Shown: positions 37,031-49,249, numbered from the stretch's first letter. The stretch: 64,000 nucleotides of DNA from Diabrotica undecimpunctata (GCF_040954645.1 NC_092811.1:123525411-123589410), one strand, 5' to 3'. Notes: generated from the sequence alone by a model not told the origin. Program-made: numbers and translations.

Positions 37031-37300
37031 GGTATGAGCCCTGAATGCGTAATATTAAGATAATTTTTTTTGAAAGGTATAAGGAGAGATATATCAAGTA
37101 AAAGCAGTATTTTGAACAATAAAAAATTGACATTTAAATTTTCTTTGCTTCTGGTGTAGGCTATGAATTTTTCAACACATCCTCGTATAAAATTTGTAAA
37201 TTTTAATAAAGAAGCTTCTTCTGACAATGCATTGCAAGCAGCCAAGAAAATTTCAGGTGAAAAAACTATGTTGTTTATAAGTTTATATACAAAATATAAA

Positions 37301-37884
37301 AGGTAAAAGAAATAATAAATTAGACTTACTCACAATCAATTTAATTTAACTATCCAGACGACCGGTTTCGCTTTCTACAATATGCAAAGCATCTTCAGGT
37401 CTCGATACAAAGTTAAATAAATGCTGAAATAATAAACCCATATTAGGGTGTTGTCTAATAAAGATAAACAAAGATAGATGATATAAATTATATAAATTAC
37501 AGTAATTATGCCAATATTACATGTCTGTGGTTTATCAAAATGAATAAAATGTTTAAGCAACAAACAACAAAACAAGTTTAATTGCTTAAACATTTTATTC
37601 ATTTTGATAAACCACAGACATGTAATATTGACATGTAATATTGGCATAATTACTGTAATTTATATAATTTATATCATCTATCTTTGTTTATCTTTATTAG
37701 ACAACACCCTAATATGGGTTTATTATTTCAGCATTTATTTAACTTTGTATCGAGACCTGAAGATGCTTTGCATATTGTAGAAAGCGAAACCGGTCGTCTG
37801 GATAGTTAAATTAAATTGATTGTAAGTCTAATTTATTATTTCTTTTACCTTTTGAAATGGACTCACACAAGCAACACATTCATG
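37301..37884 (+). mobile_element. Penelope-like foldback element B: about 265-bp arms, 12-bp TSD
   Basis: ACAAAATATAAA is duplicated at 37289-37300 and 37885-37896. The left arm runs 37298-37560 and the right arm 37582-37853, with a 21-nt loop. The right arm has an extra 14-nt duplication (CATGTAATATTGA, twice). A 31-nt unpaired tail (37854-37884) lies on the right only. The right arm carries CTGAAGAT, a GCTTT/AAAGC stem and GAAAC (37757-37790), a hammerhead-like arrangement. No coding capacity; antisense open frames across it are by-products of the palindrome. Confidence 0.85.
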
Positions 37885-37896
37885 ACAAAATATAAA

Positions 37897-38775
37897 GTTT
37901 AGCTGATTAATTAACTGAAGCAGTAAACAATAAAATGTATATGGTTGTAAATATAAAAAGAATCAATTGGCACAACTCAACACAACTATCAGCACAAAAA
38001 ATTTATTTAAATAACCACTTACTATATATTATTACTGTACGCTTAGTAAAGAAATTGATGTGTCGCGTATACTCCTCGAAGACTGATAAAATTCTAGGAC
38101 CGTTTCACAGGGCAACCCTCTTATTTAGAGAACGGCGAGTCGTTTTCTCCTCTACGTAGATTCTAAATCAAAAAACTGCGTGAGAAATAGTGTACACCTA
38201 CATTGGAATCGCATTTCTCCCCATCCGACGTCGAATTGAAAACATAAACAAACTCAAGGTATTAATGCACAGTGCCTATACTGCAGTGGGAACCCTGATC
38301 AGATAACTATAGTCCTTTTCCATCATATTGATAGCACATTATGTACGCAAATCCTCAACAGGTCAAAAAACCATAAGCGTCACCCTATACTTGTTTTGAA
38401 ATAAATAAAAAAATTAATATTTTAAGATGCCGTCAACAATTCAGTATCTTTTAAAAAATCACTATACCTTTTTTGTGCGTAAAAAACGTCGGTATATATG
38501 CCACACGATTATTGTTAATTATACACGGGTGATTAACGAGAGAATTCAATGTTTCGCGAAATAAATTAATATAAACAGTAATTTAAAGGTGATTATTGTT
38601 TTCTATACAAGTTATTGCCTGACACAAAAAGAATACCTTCTTTGAACGATTACCTGGAATTACTGATAAGTCTTCACTAATGATAGTTTAAGTAGTTTTT
38701 ATGCCACATTACAGCTTATGCCAATAAAATAAATTAGAAATTGTTTGCATCTTCCATTTAGTTTGTAGATGTACA
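37897..38775. other. Non-coding DNA
   Basis: Nothing recognised. It may include the 5' part of the Sailor-like element that follows, but no terminal repeat was found. Confidence 0.35.
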
Positions 38776-40200
38776 TTGTTCATGTCTTACCTACCTACGT
38801 TTTTGGTGTCCATATTTTGTTATTTGAATTTAAAAATGACGTCGACAACAGGTTTTATCCCGGTTAAGTGTAGTTTTAAAGGTGCCTTCAGTCTAAGAGA
38901 GAAAAATATAATATTAAATGTACACGATGCACTTGTACATCAACGCCCTTTAAGTAATGTTCGTGAAATCATTAACATGTGTTCAAATATGACAGGGGTT
39001 GGAGAAGCAACAATTTATAGATTCCTAAAAGAAAGAAAAGGAGGAACTGTTTCATCTCCCAAGAAGAGTGGAGGGAGTAAACCCTTGGAAATTGAAGAAA
39101 TACATAATAACATGATAAGACGCAGCGTCCACTCATTTTTTTTTAACAAAGAATTTTCAACATTGGACAAAATCCAAACATTAATTAGAGAAAACGAAGT
39201 TACCAATCATAAGCAACAAGAAATTATGGGGACTATTGAGAGAGATGGGATTTCGTTGGCAAAAGAATAGAAGAAAATCCTTTTTAATTGAAAAATATTA
39301 CATTGTATGATGGAGACGAGAATATCTAAGAACTATTAAAAAGTACCGAGAAGAAGGGAAAACAATTTTTTATTTGGACGAGACTTGGCTAAATGAAGGT
39401 CATACTGTACCATATCTATGGGTTGATACAAATGTGAAAAGTTCCCGTCAGGCATTCATCGAAGGTGTATCTACTCGAATAAATAATATTCCCGTTGGAA
39501 AAGGACGCAGACTCATAATAACCCATATTGGAAACAAATACGGTTTTGTCAATGGTGGATTATTAAGTTTTGCCTCAAAATCAACCAAAGATTACCACGA
39601 GGAAATGACTGCTGACGTTTTTGAAGAATATTTTGAGCAAATGTTGGATTTAATTCCAAAAAATTCTGTCATAGTCATGGATAATGCTAGTTACCATTCA
39701 AGACTAGCAGAAAAGTTGCCAACAACGGCATGGAAAAAAGGAGAGATAATCGAATGGTTGGATAAACACGCAATTGAGTACAAGGAGAATTCGACAAAAA
39801 AGGAATTATTACCTACTGTAAGTAGGTAACATAAAGCAGCTTATAAAAAATATATAATTGATGAAATGGCATTAAACCGTGATGTAATTATTTTACGTTT
39901 ACCCCCATACCACTGTGACCTGAATCCGATAGAAAATATATGGTCTTAAGTAAAGGGTGAAGTCGGACGCAACAACAAAACTTTTAAATTAGAAGACTTA
40001 CAACAATTATTAGAACATTCCTTATCAAAAGTAACTCCAGAAAATTGGAAAAATGTGTTAGTCATGCTCACAAGGAAGAAAATAAAATGTGTAATTTGGA
40101 TAATATGACTGATGCAATGCTGGAACCGGTAATAATTAACATTGGAGTTGAAGGTTCCTTAGATTCTGAAGAAAGCAGTGAGTCTGAAATGGAATTTGAT
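38776..40200 (+). pseudogene. Tc1/mariner-superfamily transposase, Sailor-like, copy 2
   Basis: The N-terminal DNA-binding half (38836-39200) reads FSLREKNIILNVHDAL and MTGVGEATIYRFLKERKGG. After a frameshift near 39205 and stops near 39310, the catalytic half is mostly intact: FYLDETWLNEGH (about 39372), SVIVMDNASYHSR (Asp codon 39680-39682) and LPPYHCDLNPIENIW (Glu codon 39932-39934). All three catalytic acids are kept. The second Asp and the Glu have 83 residues between them (counting one in-frame TAA at 39827-39829), the spacing of DD82E/Sailor-type enzymes. It is better preserved than copy 1 but still broken. Confidence 0.78.
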
Positions 40201-40532
40201 TAAAATAATATTCATTTTTTTACAAATAAGCCCCTGTTACGGCCACAAATTATTTTATATATAACCAATAAAATAAACATCTTACATTTCTTGCAAATTC
40301 ATTAGTACCTGTTAATCTCCATCACTCCGACACTGGCAACTTTATTTAGGGATTAGTAACCCTCAAAACTATTGTATTTTATTCTGCTTCAACGTTTATA
40401 CCTGGTGGTCATACTCAATTTAAAATTGTTTTCCTATATATTTCTGTAAACTTGTTGACAAATATCTATTTTTCATTGAGTCGCCCGTATCAACAATTTA
40501 GGGATTTGCATACATAATGTGCTATCAATATA

Positions 40533-41435
40533 ATGGAAATGGACTATACCGATATCCAAATGGCCGATAGCCAAATGGCAGAAATGGACAGAGAAATTTT
40601 GATTGATCTGGTGAGAAATCAGCCTCGCTTATGGGATCATAGGCTCAAAACATACCACAATCGAGACATAAGTCAATTTATGGGAGTCAATTGGGAAGGA
40701 ATTATTAGTAAAAGGTAAATACATAATATCTAGACACTTTTTTATTGTATATTATATCATAAAAGTAGTAATTACTATAATTATTTTTTTATGTATTACT
40801 TTGGGTAATATTTTAGGAGTAATTATTAATACTTGTTCTAAATGCGTTCATTTTGCCATGGAACAGCGCCTATTCCGTTGAAATATGATTTGAAATTGTC
40901 AAGTTTCAAAGTTCATCAAAACAAAACAATCAACGAAAAAGTAATAATTATGATTCACAAGCACTTGAAATTGAAAAAAAAAGAAGACGCACCTGATAGA
41001 ACAACACCTGCTTACAAAAAACAGAAATACCAAGATGATGAGGCGCATTCTTTTTTTTTGAGTTTACTGCCAACTATTCAGCAATTTAATCAATTGGAGA
41101 AAATGAAATTAAGAATGAAAATAATGGGAGAACGTAACCGATGCACTGCAGGCACACAATTTTGGAATGAAGTGAGGTGTTCAGGAATTATAATATCACC
41201 TACTGGTTCTAATTTGACATCAGGTGCATCGCCCACCCCATCACTATCATCCACGGGATCTCTCTATCCACAATACTCGCCTGAGTCTCAGATGCAATCT
41301 GCCCAAGATCATACTGAGTCATCACCTCAATACAACCTTTTTTACGTCTTAAGAACGTTGTTTTCTAACAACAGTCAACACATTAAACCTTCATCGGAAC
41401 TTATTGTCGGTGGTCGGGGGTCAAATGAACGAGTA
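40533..41435 (+). pseudogene. MADF/BESS-domain protein, broken or partly spliced
   Basis: The 40533-40715 frame has the start of a MADF domain: REILIDLVRNQPRLWDHRLK, then a YHNRD-type turn and NWEGI. It ends at AAAAG|GTAAAT, a good splice donor. TTTTAG at about 40811-40816 could be the acceptor, but joining there gives a stop soon after, and the second half of MADF is missing. The second frame (40842-41435) carries a BESS motif, HSFFLSLLPTIQQFNQL ... MKLRMKIMGE (about 41046-41135), and a Ser/Pro/Gln-rich tail. MADF-BESS proteins bind DNA and each other; some are host regulators and others accompany Harbinger transposons. Here it is probably a relic. Confidence 0.55.
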
Positions 41436-42249
41436 TGAGTACAGGCACTCACGTCGGACGATGTCGGATCGAAAAATCGGCCTACATCGGATCGGGAGAA
41501 ACACGGTTCCAATATAGGTGTACCCATAGACGAACTCTCGGTTAAAGTTAACGATGTTTCCCACACTTATTTTTAAAAAGTTATTCTAATTTATTTTCGT
41601 GGTTATCAAAAACCTTGCATGCTGTTATAAAATGTGTATAAATTGCCAATTTTAACGAGGAATGAATTTAATAAGATAATGAAGAAAAATGCTGAAATAT
41701 CTAATTAGATTAAATAACTAATTAAGATCATGTGCTAAAAATATCAAGAATAATAAAACGAACAGTTAAGTAAACATTAACACTTTTCCAAATACATGTA
41801 AAGAGATAATTTTTACTCGATTATTCCTAAACTTTATACAGTCTGATGATATAATAGAATGTTACAAAAAATATATATTTTTGTATAAATTCTCTTTATA
41901 TTTTTTTAAATATCTTTCTTAATGTTTGACAGCAGGCTAAAGTCTCGAAAAAGCCTATCAATCATTAAATCACCCACAGTTTATAGTTCACGCAAGAAAT
42001 TTTTGCTATACAAGAAAATTCACCGATGGCTCAAAGGCCTATTATGACTAAACGGTAAAAATTTGGTCCATTCAGTGATATGTTATGAACGGCTCGCATG
42101 ATTTTTAAAGATTTTTGCACGTAGGGGCCTTGTGATCGGGCCGATATTATGGTGGTATTTACATTGTTGTCAGGTCTTCCGTTTTTCTGGAAATCTAATG
42201 AACTTTCACAGTCATAGTAAAAGAGAAGGAAAACACCGGTATATTTAAA
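41436..42249. other. Non-coding DNA
   Basis: 41440-41560 is GC-richer and continues from the MADF/BESS frame. The rest is AT-rich with no features seen. Confidence 0.35.
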
Positions 42250-43060
42250 TGGTAGTAAGGTACTAAGAATCTACAAAAGAATTAGAAGATCAATATTCTC
42301 GAACTCAACGAAGCGGGACGGTCAGGCTATGGTAAATGATCAACTGAAAATAGGAAGTCTTTACTTCAAGAATAATTACGCAGCTACATCCCAAAGCGAG
42401 GAGAAAAAAAAATGAAAAAATACTATGATAAAATTGATCAAGAATTAAAAGTTACTAATCGAACTAAATTAACTATCATAATCGGAAATAGGAGACAATG
42501 CGTCAACTTAATGAAGAAGGAGAAATTACTTGAGATTATTCCATAAATAAAAGTCTTAATCGCAAAAACCTGGAAGTATCGCAAACATTGGAAGAAGATA
42601 TAACAGCCAAGACGTTCCAGCAATGAACATTATTTAATCCATCCTAATACTTAAAGAACCGGAGAATATACAACAAACTTCAGCAAGAGCAACTTGAGCA
42701 AACATTAGGGACAAACAATTTGGATATAGAATGGATGGATCTTAATCGCCCAGTGTTCATGTGTTTTTTTAATTACAACAAAGCCTTCGATACAAAGAAT
42801 TACTTGGCATAATCAAAGAGAGAAAAATATAATATTTGTGTTATGTGTTGAGAGATGAAAGATATGAATTACTCTAAATCATATTGGAAGGTAAAGTTTA
42901 GGGCAAAAGATCAGTTGGAAGACGGCAGAACTCGTGGCTGAAAGACGTGAGGTGCTGGTTTGACCGCTCATCCACAGAAATATTTCGTGCAGCTGTTTCC
43001 AAAGCTACAATTGCCCTTTGGATCGCCAACCTTCGAAAGGAGACGGCGTAATAAGAAGAA
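42250..43060 (+). mobile_element. RTE-type LINE fragment with internal deletion
   Basis: Readable blocks: a linker (NRTKLTIIIGNRRQC near 42450), CFFNYNKAFDTKN near 42765 (RT motif), then after a large deletion YELL, GKRSVGRRQNSWLKDVRCW and EIFRAAVSKATIALWIANL (42840-43040). It ends in the AAGAAGAAG signature. The palm with catalytic Asp pair is gone. Confidence 0.6.
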
Positions 43061-43729
43061 GAAAACCTTCAAGAAGATCAAACTTAATCGCCTCATCACA
43101 TTCTTAAAAAGAAACACTTACACATGAAAGACATCAGGATGATTAGCGTTCTCTATTCTATAATCTGATAGCTGTGGTAAAGGAGAATAACGTTTTTTCA
43201 GAAGAAATACACCAATGCCTATCTGTTAGACGTAATTGTTAAGATGTATGACATATGTCTCCTTTTGAATAGACAATGACGCTACCTTGCTATCAGACAT
43301 TAAGAAATGCAGCATTCAAAACCTTCTATACTATCAGTCTAATATAATGTAAGATCAACAATTCTTTTATGAGCAAACCCTATAATCACCAGTCGCGGAA
43401 TATAAATGAGATTCTAAATCTATTAATATATTTTTTTTATCTTTAAAACTTTCACCTTGATTGGATATGAACCTGAATTTCCCCGCACAGCAAAGAAGAA
43501 TTCTGTCCACTTAACCACCGAGGCATAATACAAAACTCTTGATACATTATATAACTAATATGCAATACAAATTCAAATTTATTAAATGCATAAAACAATA
43601 CAAAACCAACATTTTTTAATTCACTAGGAAACATTTTTTTTATCTGTGACATGATCAAATTCAATTCAAATCTGAAATCGAAATTGTTCTGAAAGCTCTA
43701 GTTTTTTTGCATCCCGTACCAATATCCCC
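43061..43729. other. Non-coding DNA
   Basis: No recognised gene or element. Confidence 0.35.
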
Positions 43730-45680
43730 TCTAACGCTACTCGAAAGAATAAATATTGAGGAGGAGGAGGTAAAGGGCGCATTAACGAAATTAAAAAACA
43801 GAAAACACCAGCAGAAGATAGAATACCGAACGAACTCCTAAAACGAATAAAAAAAAATAGAAAAAAAAAGAATTTCTCAAGAATGGAGATCAAGGATCCT
43901 AATGCCTCTTTTCAAAAAGAGAGACAAATCGGAGATTCATAACATTGGAGATTCGCAGTTTGGGTTTCGGAATTCTCTTGGGACAAGAGAAGCACTTTTT
44001 AGTCTACAGGTACTCATCCAGCGCTGCAGAGATATGAACAAAGACGCGTACATATGCTTTATAGACTACGCAAAAGCATTCGATAACGTAAAGCACGAAA
44101 AGATAATTAAAGTTCTCCATAAGATCGGAGTCGACTACAGAGACATTCGAACAATACCGAATCTCTATTGGGGCCAAACAGCTAAAGTGAAAGTAGGATC
44201 TACATTGACCAATAAAATTGAGATCAAGAAAGGGGTACGACAGGGCTGTATCTTGTCTCCTATTGTCTTTAATATATACTCAGAAGAAGTATTTAAGACA
44301 GCGCTGGAGGAAAGCACAGAAGGCATAAAGATAAATGGAGAAATAATTAATAACATAAGGTATGCTGATGACACTGTGATTCTAGCAAGTAGCATGGAGG
44401 AACTGAGTTGCCTAATGAGTAAGATACAAAAAACAAGTGCACAATACGGACTCAGACTAAATATCACAAAAACCAAATGGATGTTAGTAAGCAAAACCCA
44501 ACAACCACCACAGCAACTGATATTAGACAATGAAAGAATTGAACACGTGGATTCGTACATCTACTTGGGAATAACAGTTAACTTAAATTGGGATCAAGCG
44601 AAGGAAATACGTATAAGAGTAGAAAAGGCAAGAGCATCGTTCACTAGCATGAAGCAAATTTTCACCTCTAAAAGCCTCACCCTACCTCTCAAAATTCGAC
44701 TTCTGAAATGTTATGTATTCCCGGTTTTGTTATATGGAATGGAGGCGTGGACAATGACCGCAACATTGATGGAAAAAGTAGAGGCCTTCGAAATGTGGGC
44801 TTACCGACGTATATTACGTATATCCTGGACTGAGCACGTGACCAACGAAGAGGTACTACGCCGGATAGGTAAAGAGAGAGAGGTAGGAATAAGTATAAAG
44901 AAAAGAAAGTTGGAATACTTGGGTCACGTTATGAGACATAATAAATATAGAGTACTACAACTGATCGTTCAAGGGAAAATAGACAGCAGAAGGGGTCCAG
45001 GGAGGAGAAGACACTCGTGGCTCCAAAACTTGCGGCAATGGTTCGGATTGTCATCTGCTGAACTATTCAGATCTGCCGTAAACAAAGTCAGAATAGCCAT
45101 GTTGATTGCCAACGTTCGGAACGGACAAGGCACATGAAGAAGAAGACAAATCGGACCCGGAAAATTACTGAGGAATTAATTTATTAAACACTAAAATTAA
45201 CAACGAACGTGTTAAGTAAGAAATAAACTGAATAAAATTATAACACTAGCAGAAAAACAACAAGGTTTTAGGTTGGGAAGACCTTAAGAAGGTATTTGAC
45301 CGGGTCAAATTAAAGGACGTTATCCACTTATTGTACGAAAAAGAGAAACCTCTAGGAATAATCAAAATGATTGAAAATATTTACCAAAACAACACAATAA
45401 AACTAAAAGTAGAAAAATAACTAACTGACCCTATTCAAGCTGGTAATGGCATAAGACAGGGAAATTCCCTGAGCCCTCTATTGTTCAACCTGATTATGGA
45501 TGAAATAATACAAAAAGTAAAAACCTCAAAAAGGGTACCAAATGGGAGAAAAACAACTTAAAATATTCTGCTACGCAGACGACGCAATACTATTCTCTCA
45601 AAGTGAAGATGATTTATAACGTATGCGGCACCAATTTAATATAACAGCCAGAAAATTTAATATAACCGCCGTTATGACGA
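43730..45680 (+). pseudogene. Older LINE interrupted by a younger LINE
   Basis: The outer element is in two parts. Part one (43730-43933) reads EEEVKGALTKLKNRKTPAED and LMPLFKKRDKS. Part two (45156-45680) continues exactly where it broke off: DPENY, a stop, GINLLN, then QQGFRLGRP, KKVFDRVKLKDVIHLL, IRQGNSLSPLLFNLIMDEI and a YADDAI-like palm near 45575. The breakpoint is flanked by the 12-bp duplication of the inner element. Part two differs clearly from the inner LINE (GIIKMIENIYQNN), so two families are involved. It ends without a visible 3' end near 45680. Several stops. Confidence 0.75.
43902..45143 (+). pseudogene. RTE-type LINE (inner, younger) with 411-codon open frame
   Basis: The true insertion is 43934-45143, flanked by AGACAAATCGGA at 43922-43933 and 45144-45155. 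The open frame 43902-45137 begins with about 11 codons of the outer LINE (MPLFKKRDKS), so it is a chimera made by insertion. The inner part has FGFRNSLGTREALF, CFIDYAKAFDNVKH (about 44060), VRQGCILSPIVFNIYSEE (44237), RYADDTVILAS (44360, catalytic Asp pair intact), LLYGMEAWTM, LEYLGHVMRH and SRRGPGRRRHSWLQNL. It ends AAGAAG. No stops, but the 5' end, endonuclease and first RT blocks are absent, so it cannot move alone. Confidence 0.85.
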
Positions 45681-45809
45681 TAAAGAAGTGCTACCAAGGA
45701 CGTTGGGACACTCTTGCAAAACTATGTACTAAGCAAAAAAACATAAAAATTTGTTTACGAACAATCTTTAACTGACAGAAAAAAAATTTCATATTTGAAA
45801 TCAGCAACT

Positions 45810-45847
45810 TCGAATTAATTACGAACAAGTGATCGTAATTAATTCGA
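45810..45847. repeat. Perfect 15-bp hairpin
   Basis: TCGAATTAATTACGA at 45810-45824 is exactly inverted at 45833-45847, with an 8-nt loop. Non-coding. Confidence 0.8.
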
Positions 45848-46289
45848 GGCTGTTAAAATGCAACAAATTCTTTGTTCCCCAGTCTTCAGTATCACAATGG
45901 AAGAGTTCTTTGTAATAACAACATACCGCGTGTTCACGTACACCGCACATTAGATCTACCCCCCAAAATAATCAAATTTTAAGTCTGAACATTTTTCATC
46001 TTTGACACTACACGTCTAAAATATTGACAGTTGTGGTAAAATCGCAATCCGATTGTATCGCAAATTGCGGAAGTCGCAATCAACACTTTATTTTTGATGA
46101 AACTGCCTATGCGTTATTGTATTTTTAGATTGTGATTTATACCAAAGGTATTTTTTGAGAAAAATTTTGATTTGAAAAATTTAGTTTTGAAAATTGTTAG
46201 CACATTGACTATTTTGTATACGAGTGTGATGTAAAAAGGATGATTATTTAGATTTTTATATATTAAAACGATTAATGGTTGGTTAGTTG
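45848..46289. other. Non-coding DNA
   Basis: No recognised gene or element. Confidence 0.35.
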
Positions 46290-48885
46290 ACATGACCGAA
46301 AAAAAACTGAATATCCATGCCAGTTGCATCTGAGTAAATGTGTTAAATGATGTACCGCCCCACATTCACAGAGGGTATCGGAGTCAGCACGCAACGGTTC
46401 CCATTTCTCCATTTTGGTTTTAACCTTTGACACTCCAACTCGCACACCATTAAGAGACAGGGAAAACAAAATGGCTACCAGGCTAAACTTCCTCACGAGG
46501 ATTCATGTGGCTAGGAATAGCTTCTTTCCATTTGGTAAGACTTCCTTCTGGAATGTCTTGATCGGGTAATCGTGGAATGGATATCACGAATCTAGAGTTT
46601 GTTTCTTTGGTTCCACATCTCTAGCTACTTTTCTTCGGATGTCAGGTGGAGTGACGGGTAGAGGTCTCCTACTGTATAGGTGTAGGTCTCAAACATCCAC
46701 TGTTGATTCTTACTACTCTACGTGTCTAGCGTATGCTGATAATTTCCATACTGGCGAGGCATATTCAACAGCAGAAATACAGAGTACAAGCCTCAACGTT
46801 GTAAAAATGAAAGGATGGGCGCCCCTTTTTGGAAGCATGCTGAGAACGTTAATTCTGACTGTCTTTTTGGCTTTTAGTTTTAAACAATATTTAAATGTAA
46901 GGTTGAATGCTCGAATAAATGAACTTTGATCAAATAAAAGGCATATATCGAGCACAGTTTAATTTAATCTTGCCCAAGTACTTTCGATCCCTAGATCATC
47001 TTCAGTGGCATTTCGTCAATTGCGGCCTATCCGACAAGAACAAAATGTCATAAACATAGGCCGCAATTGACGAAATGCCCCTGAAGATGATCTAGGGATC
47101 GAAAGTACTTGGACAAGATTAAATTAAACTGTGCTCGATATATGCCTTTTATTTGATCAAAGTTAAACAATATTGTTTAAATGACAACCTGGGACCCAAC
47201 GGAAATCCCAGAGATTTATAAAAATTAGAGTGTTCAAGGGTTTCATTACACCATTCAATGTTCAGTTTTCTGGAAGCGTCTCCGGAGTATGTCCGGGGTT
47301 TGGTTTAAGATAGTTTGATTCGTAGTATGCTGTCATTGTGTTTAAGGTTTCAGTTAGTGTTGTCCCACTTAGGCAAAATGTTTTGTTGGGCAACAATAGC
47401 TTTATCGTTTGGACATATGAAAGCCCTGGTATCTACTGGTATGAGTTAGTCGTTCGTGTAGATATTTTACAGTGTAGTTGCCCTGAGCGAAATAATTCTT
47501 TTGTGTTCTTCACCTACTATTCTTATCATTGAAAGATAACAAAAATCTTCTATTCTGTAGAAAGACACGGATAACGCTAGTGAGTTTACTTTCTAATGTG
47601 ATGTCATATGATTTAAGGTGTCGTAAGCGATAGTAAGATCAACAAATACCGATTCGGATACCTGTTGTCTTTCGTACCAGTCTTCGGTGTGTTAAGCAAG
47701 ATTTAGTATTTGTGATGTACATGATCTTCCCGATTTAAAGCCACTTTGTTCTTTTATGAGTCTTTCGTCTACTCTGGATGAAATTTTATTATTGATTATG
47801 CCTCAAGTATTTTGAATAGGTGACAGAGTTCAGATATTGGCCGATAGCTTTTGGAGTCGGTGGGATCTTTGCCGGGTTTAAGAAAAGCAACTACTTTGGC
47901 TTTCACACTTTGTGTATATGCATAGTTTGTTCACAGCTCTTCTTCATCTGGAGGAGACATTGTACGAGTAGTATTTTTGGTTCAAACTTCTTAATTTGGT
48001 TTAAAGGTTCGCTCAGCTGACTTGTTCCGTCCTCTCCTATTTTAAAACAGTTGTGAGGCCACTTTGTTTGTTCTAACATTTGGGAAATTATTTGGTTTTT
48101 CACTTGAGGGTTGGCTAAGATTCTTCAGTAGTTTCCAAGCAGGTCTACTATTCTGTGACATGTTTATATTTTCCATGAGATTGCAGCATTTTGATCTTCG
48201 CTCGCCTGAGATGGCAGCAAGTAATATTTCTCTAGGGTCTTTATTATACAGTTTTGAATACCGGTTGAGCAATGGAACCGAGTCTGGACTTAGTCTTTGG
48301 ACATTGTCTGTCCGGCATACTCGGGGAATGTTTCTTATAGAAACATTTGTCACAATGTTGATAAATTTGTCATATTTTTATGTTGTTGGGCGAATTTTAG
48401 TTTTGTCGTTATCGAGATCAGAGAAGAATATTTCCCAATTTGCTTTTTTAAATTAAATCTTCTATTAAATGGCGTTTTTTGTGGTATTACTACAGCGCTC
48501 ATAGTAAAAATGAGTGTTTCGTGTTGGGTAGAAGGAATTGCATCTTCGATATACTTTTTACACTAAGCTGCTATTTGGCTGGATATAAAAAAGTATTGTT
48601 TGGATTGTATCTCCTATTCCACCTAGTACTGCTAAAAGATGAGGGAAATTTGGAGTCAAGAATCAATTGTAGTTGGCCATGATTAGCCCATAGCTCCAAC
48701 CGTCTACCATTGTCATCAGTCTATCTATATCCACATATAGTATTTTGATAATTAAAATCGCCAAGGAATAAGTTGGTGTAATGGTAGTTAAAACTGTCAT
48801 GTATGGTGAAAATGAAATTTTCCTCAGGTGGCTTGTATACAGAAGTCACGGAGAAGTTTGATGTGCAGATAGTAATAAATTCTAT
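46290..48885 (-). pseudogene. jockey-type LINE, minus strand, split by a foldback
   Basis: From 5' to 3' on the minus strand: endonuclease end (NLFLGDFNYQN near 48760, TRWNRRYNP near 48640); linker (IRNIPRVCRT, NMSQNSRPAWKLLKNL, 48042-48353); RT start (KVVAFLKPGKDPTDSKSYRP near 47900-47840; EQSGFKSGRSCTSQ near 47740; FVDLTIAYDTLNH near 47640); late RT/thumb (LSFKQYC, then 46713-46920 with VEYASPVWKLSAYARHVE); and a C-terminal Cys motif (TLCECGAVHHLTHLL, about 46350). The palm region between 47600 and 47300 is shortened and the catalytic Asp pair is not seen. Element C (46892-47162) sits inside. Motif order and the C-terminal VEYA-x-PVW block fit the jockey clade. Confidence 0.78.
46892..47162 (-). 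mobile_element. Penelope-like foldback element C: 109-bp arms, 12-bp TSD
   Basis: TTAAACAATATT is repeated at 46880-46891 and 47163-47174. The arms 46922-47030 and 47056-47164 pair with about two mismatches, around a 25-nt loop. A single-copy tail of about 30 nt (46892-46921) lies on the left only. The right arm reads CTGAAGAT, a GATC/GATC stem and GAAAG (47081-47105). The element interrupts the jockey LINE; taking out the element and one duplication restores that LINE's reading frame, which supports the boundaries. Confidence 0.85.
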
Positions 48886-49249
48886 GATAATAAAACTGTT
48901 ATAAAATTTTTCAATTTATCCAAAAGGCAGTTAAACGCAAGAGAGAACCTGATGCTCATAAAAGGTCTAAATTATTCTATAAGACGCCCAACAGTCCTAA
49001 CCTAGAAAATAGTAGAGTTAAAAAAGTCTGTCAAAAATATATAGTATGTTAAATTATATAAGTTTTTGCTGCGACTTCCAGTATTTTTGGACCTGTAAAT
49101 ATTTTAACCTTGAAGATCAACTATAATTATTCAAAGGTGCAAATTTTCAGACTTAAATTCGGATATTTTCATAGATAGATAGGTCTGATGTGTGGCCTGC
49201 GTGATCAACGTAATCAATACAACATAGTCAAACTACCAGCCTAAGATTG
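48886..49249. other. Gap between the jockey LINE and zinc-finger gene 3
   Basis: AT-rich, no features; presumably contains the 3' UTR of gene 3, but no clear AATAAA was found. Confidence 0.35.

Noticed and set aside
37375..37647. Minus-strand 90-codon open frame
   Set aside because: It lies across the long palindrome of foldback B and has no protein features.
47338..48682. Plus-strand open frames of 60-130 codons
   Set aside because: Shadows of the minus-strand jockey-type LINE.
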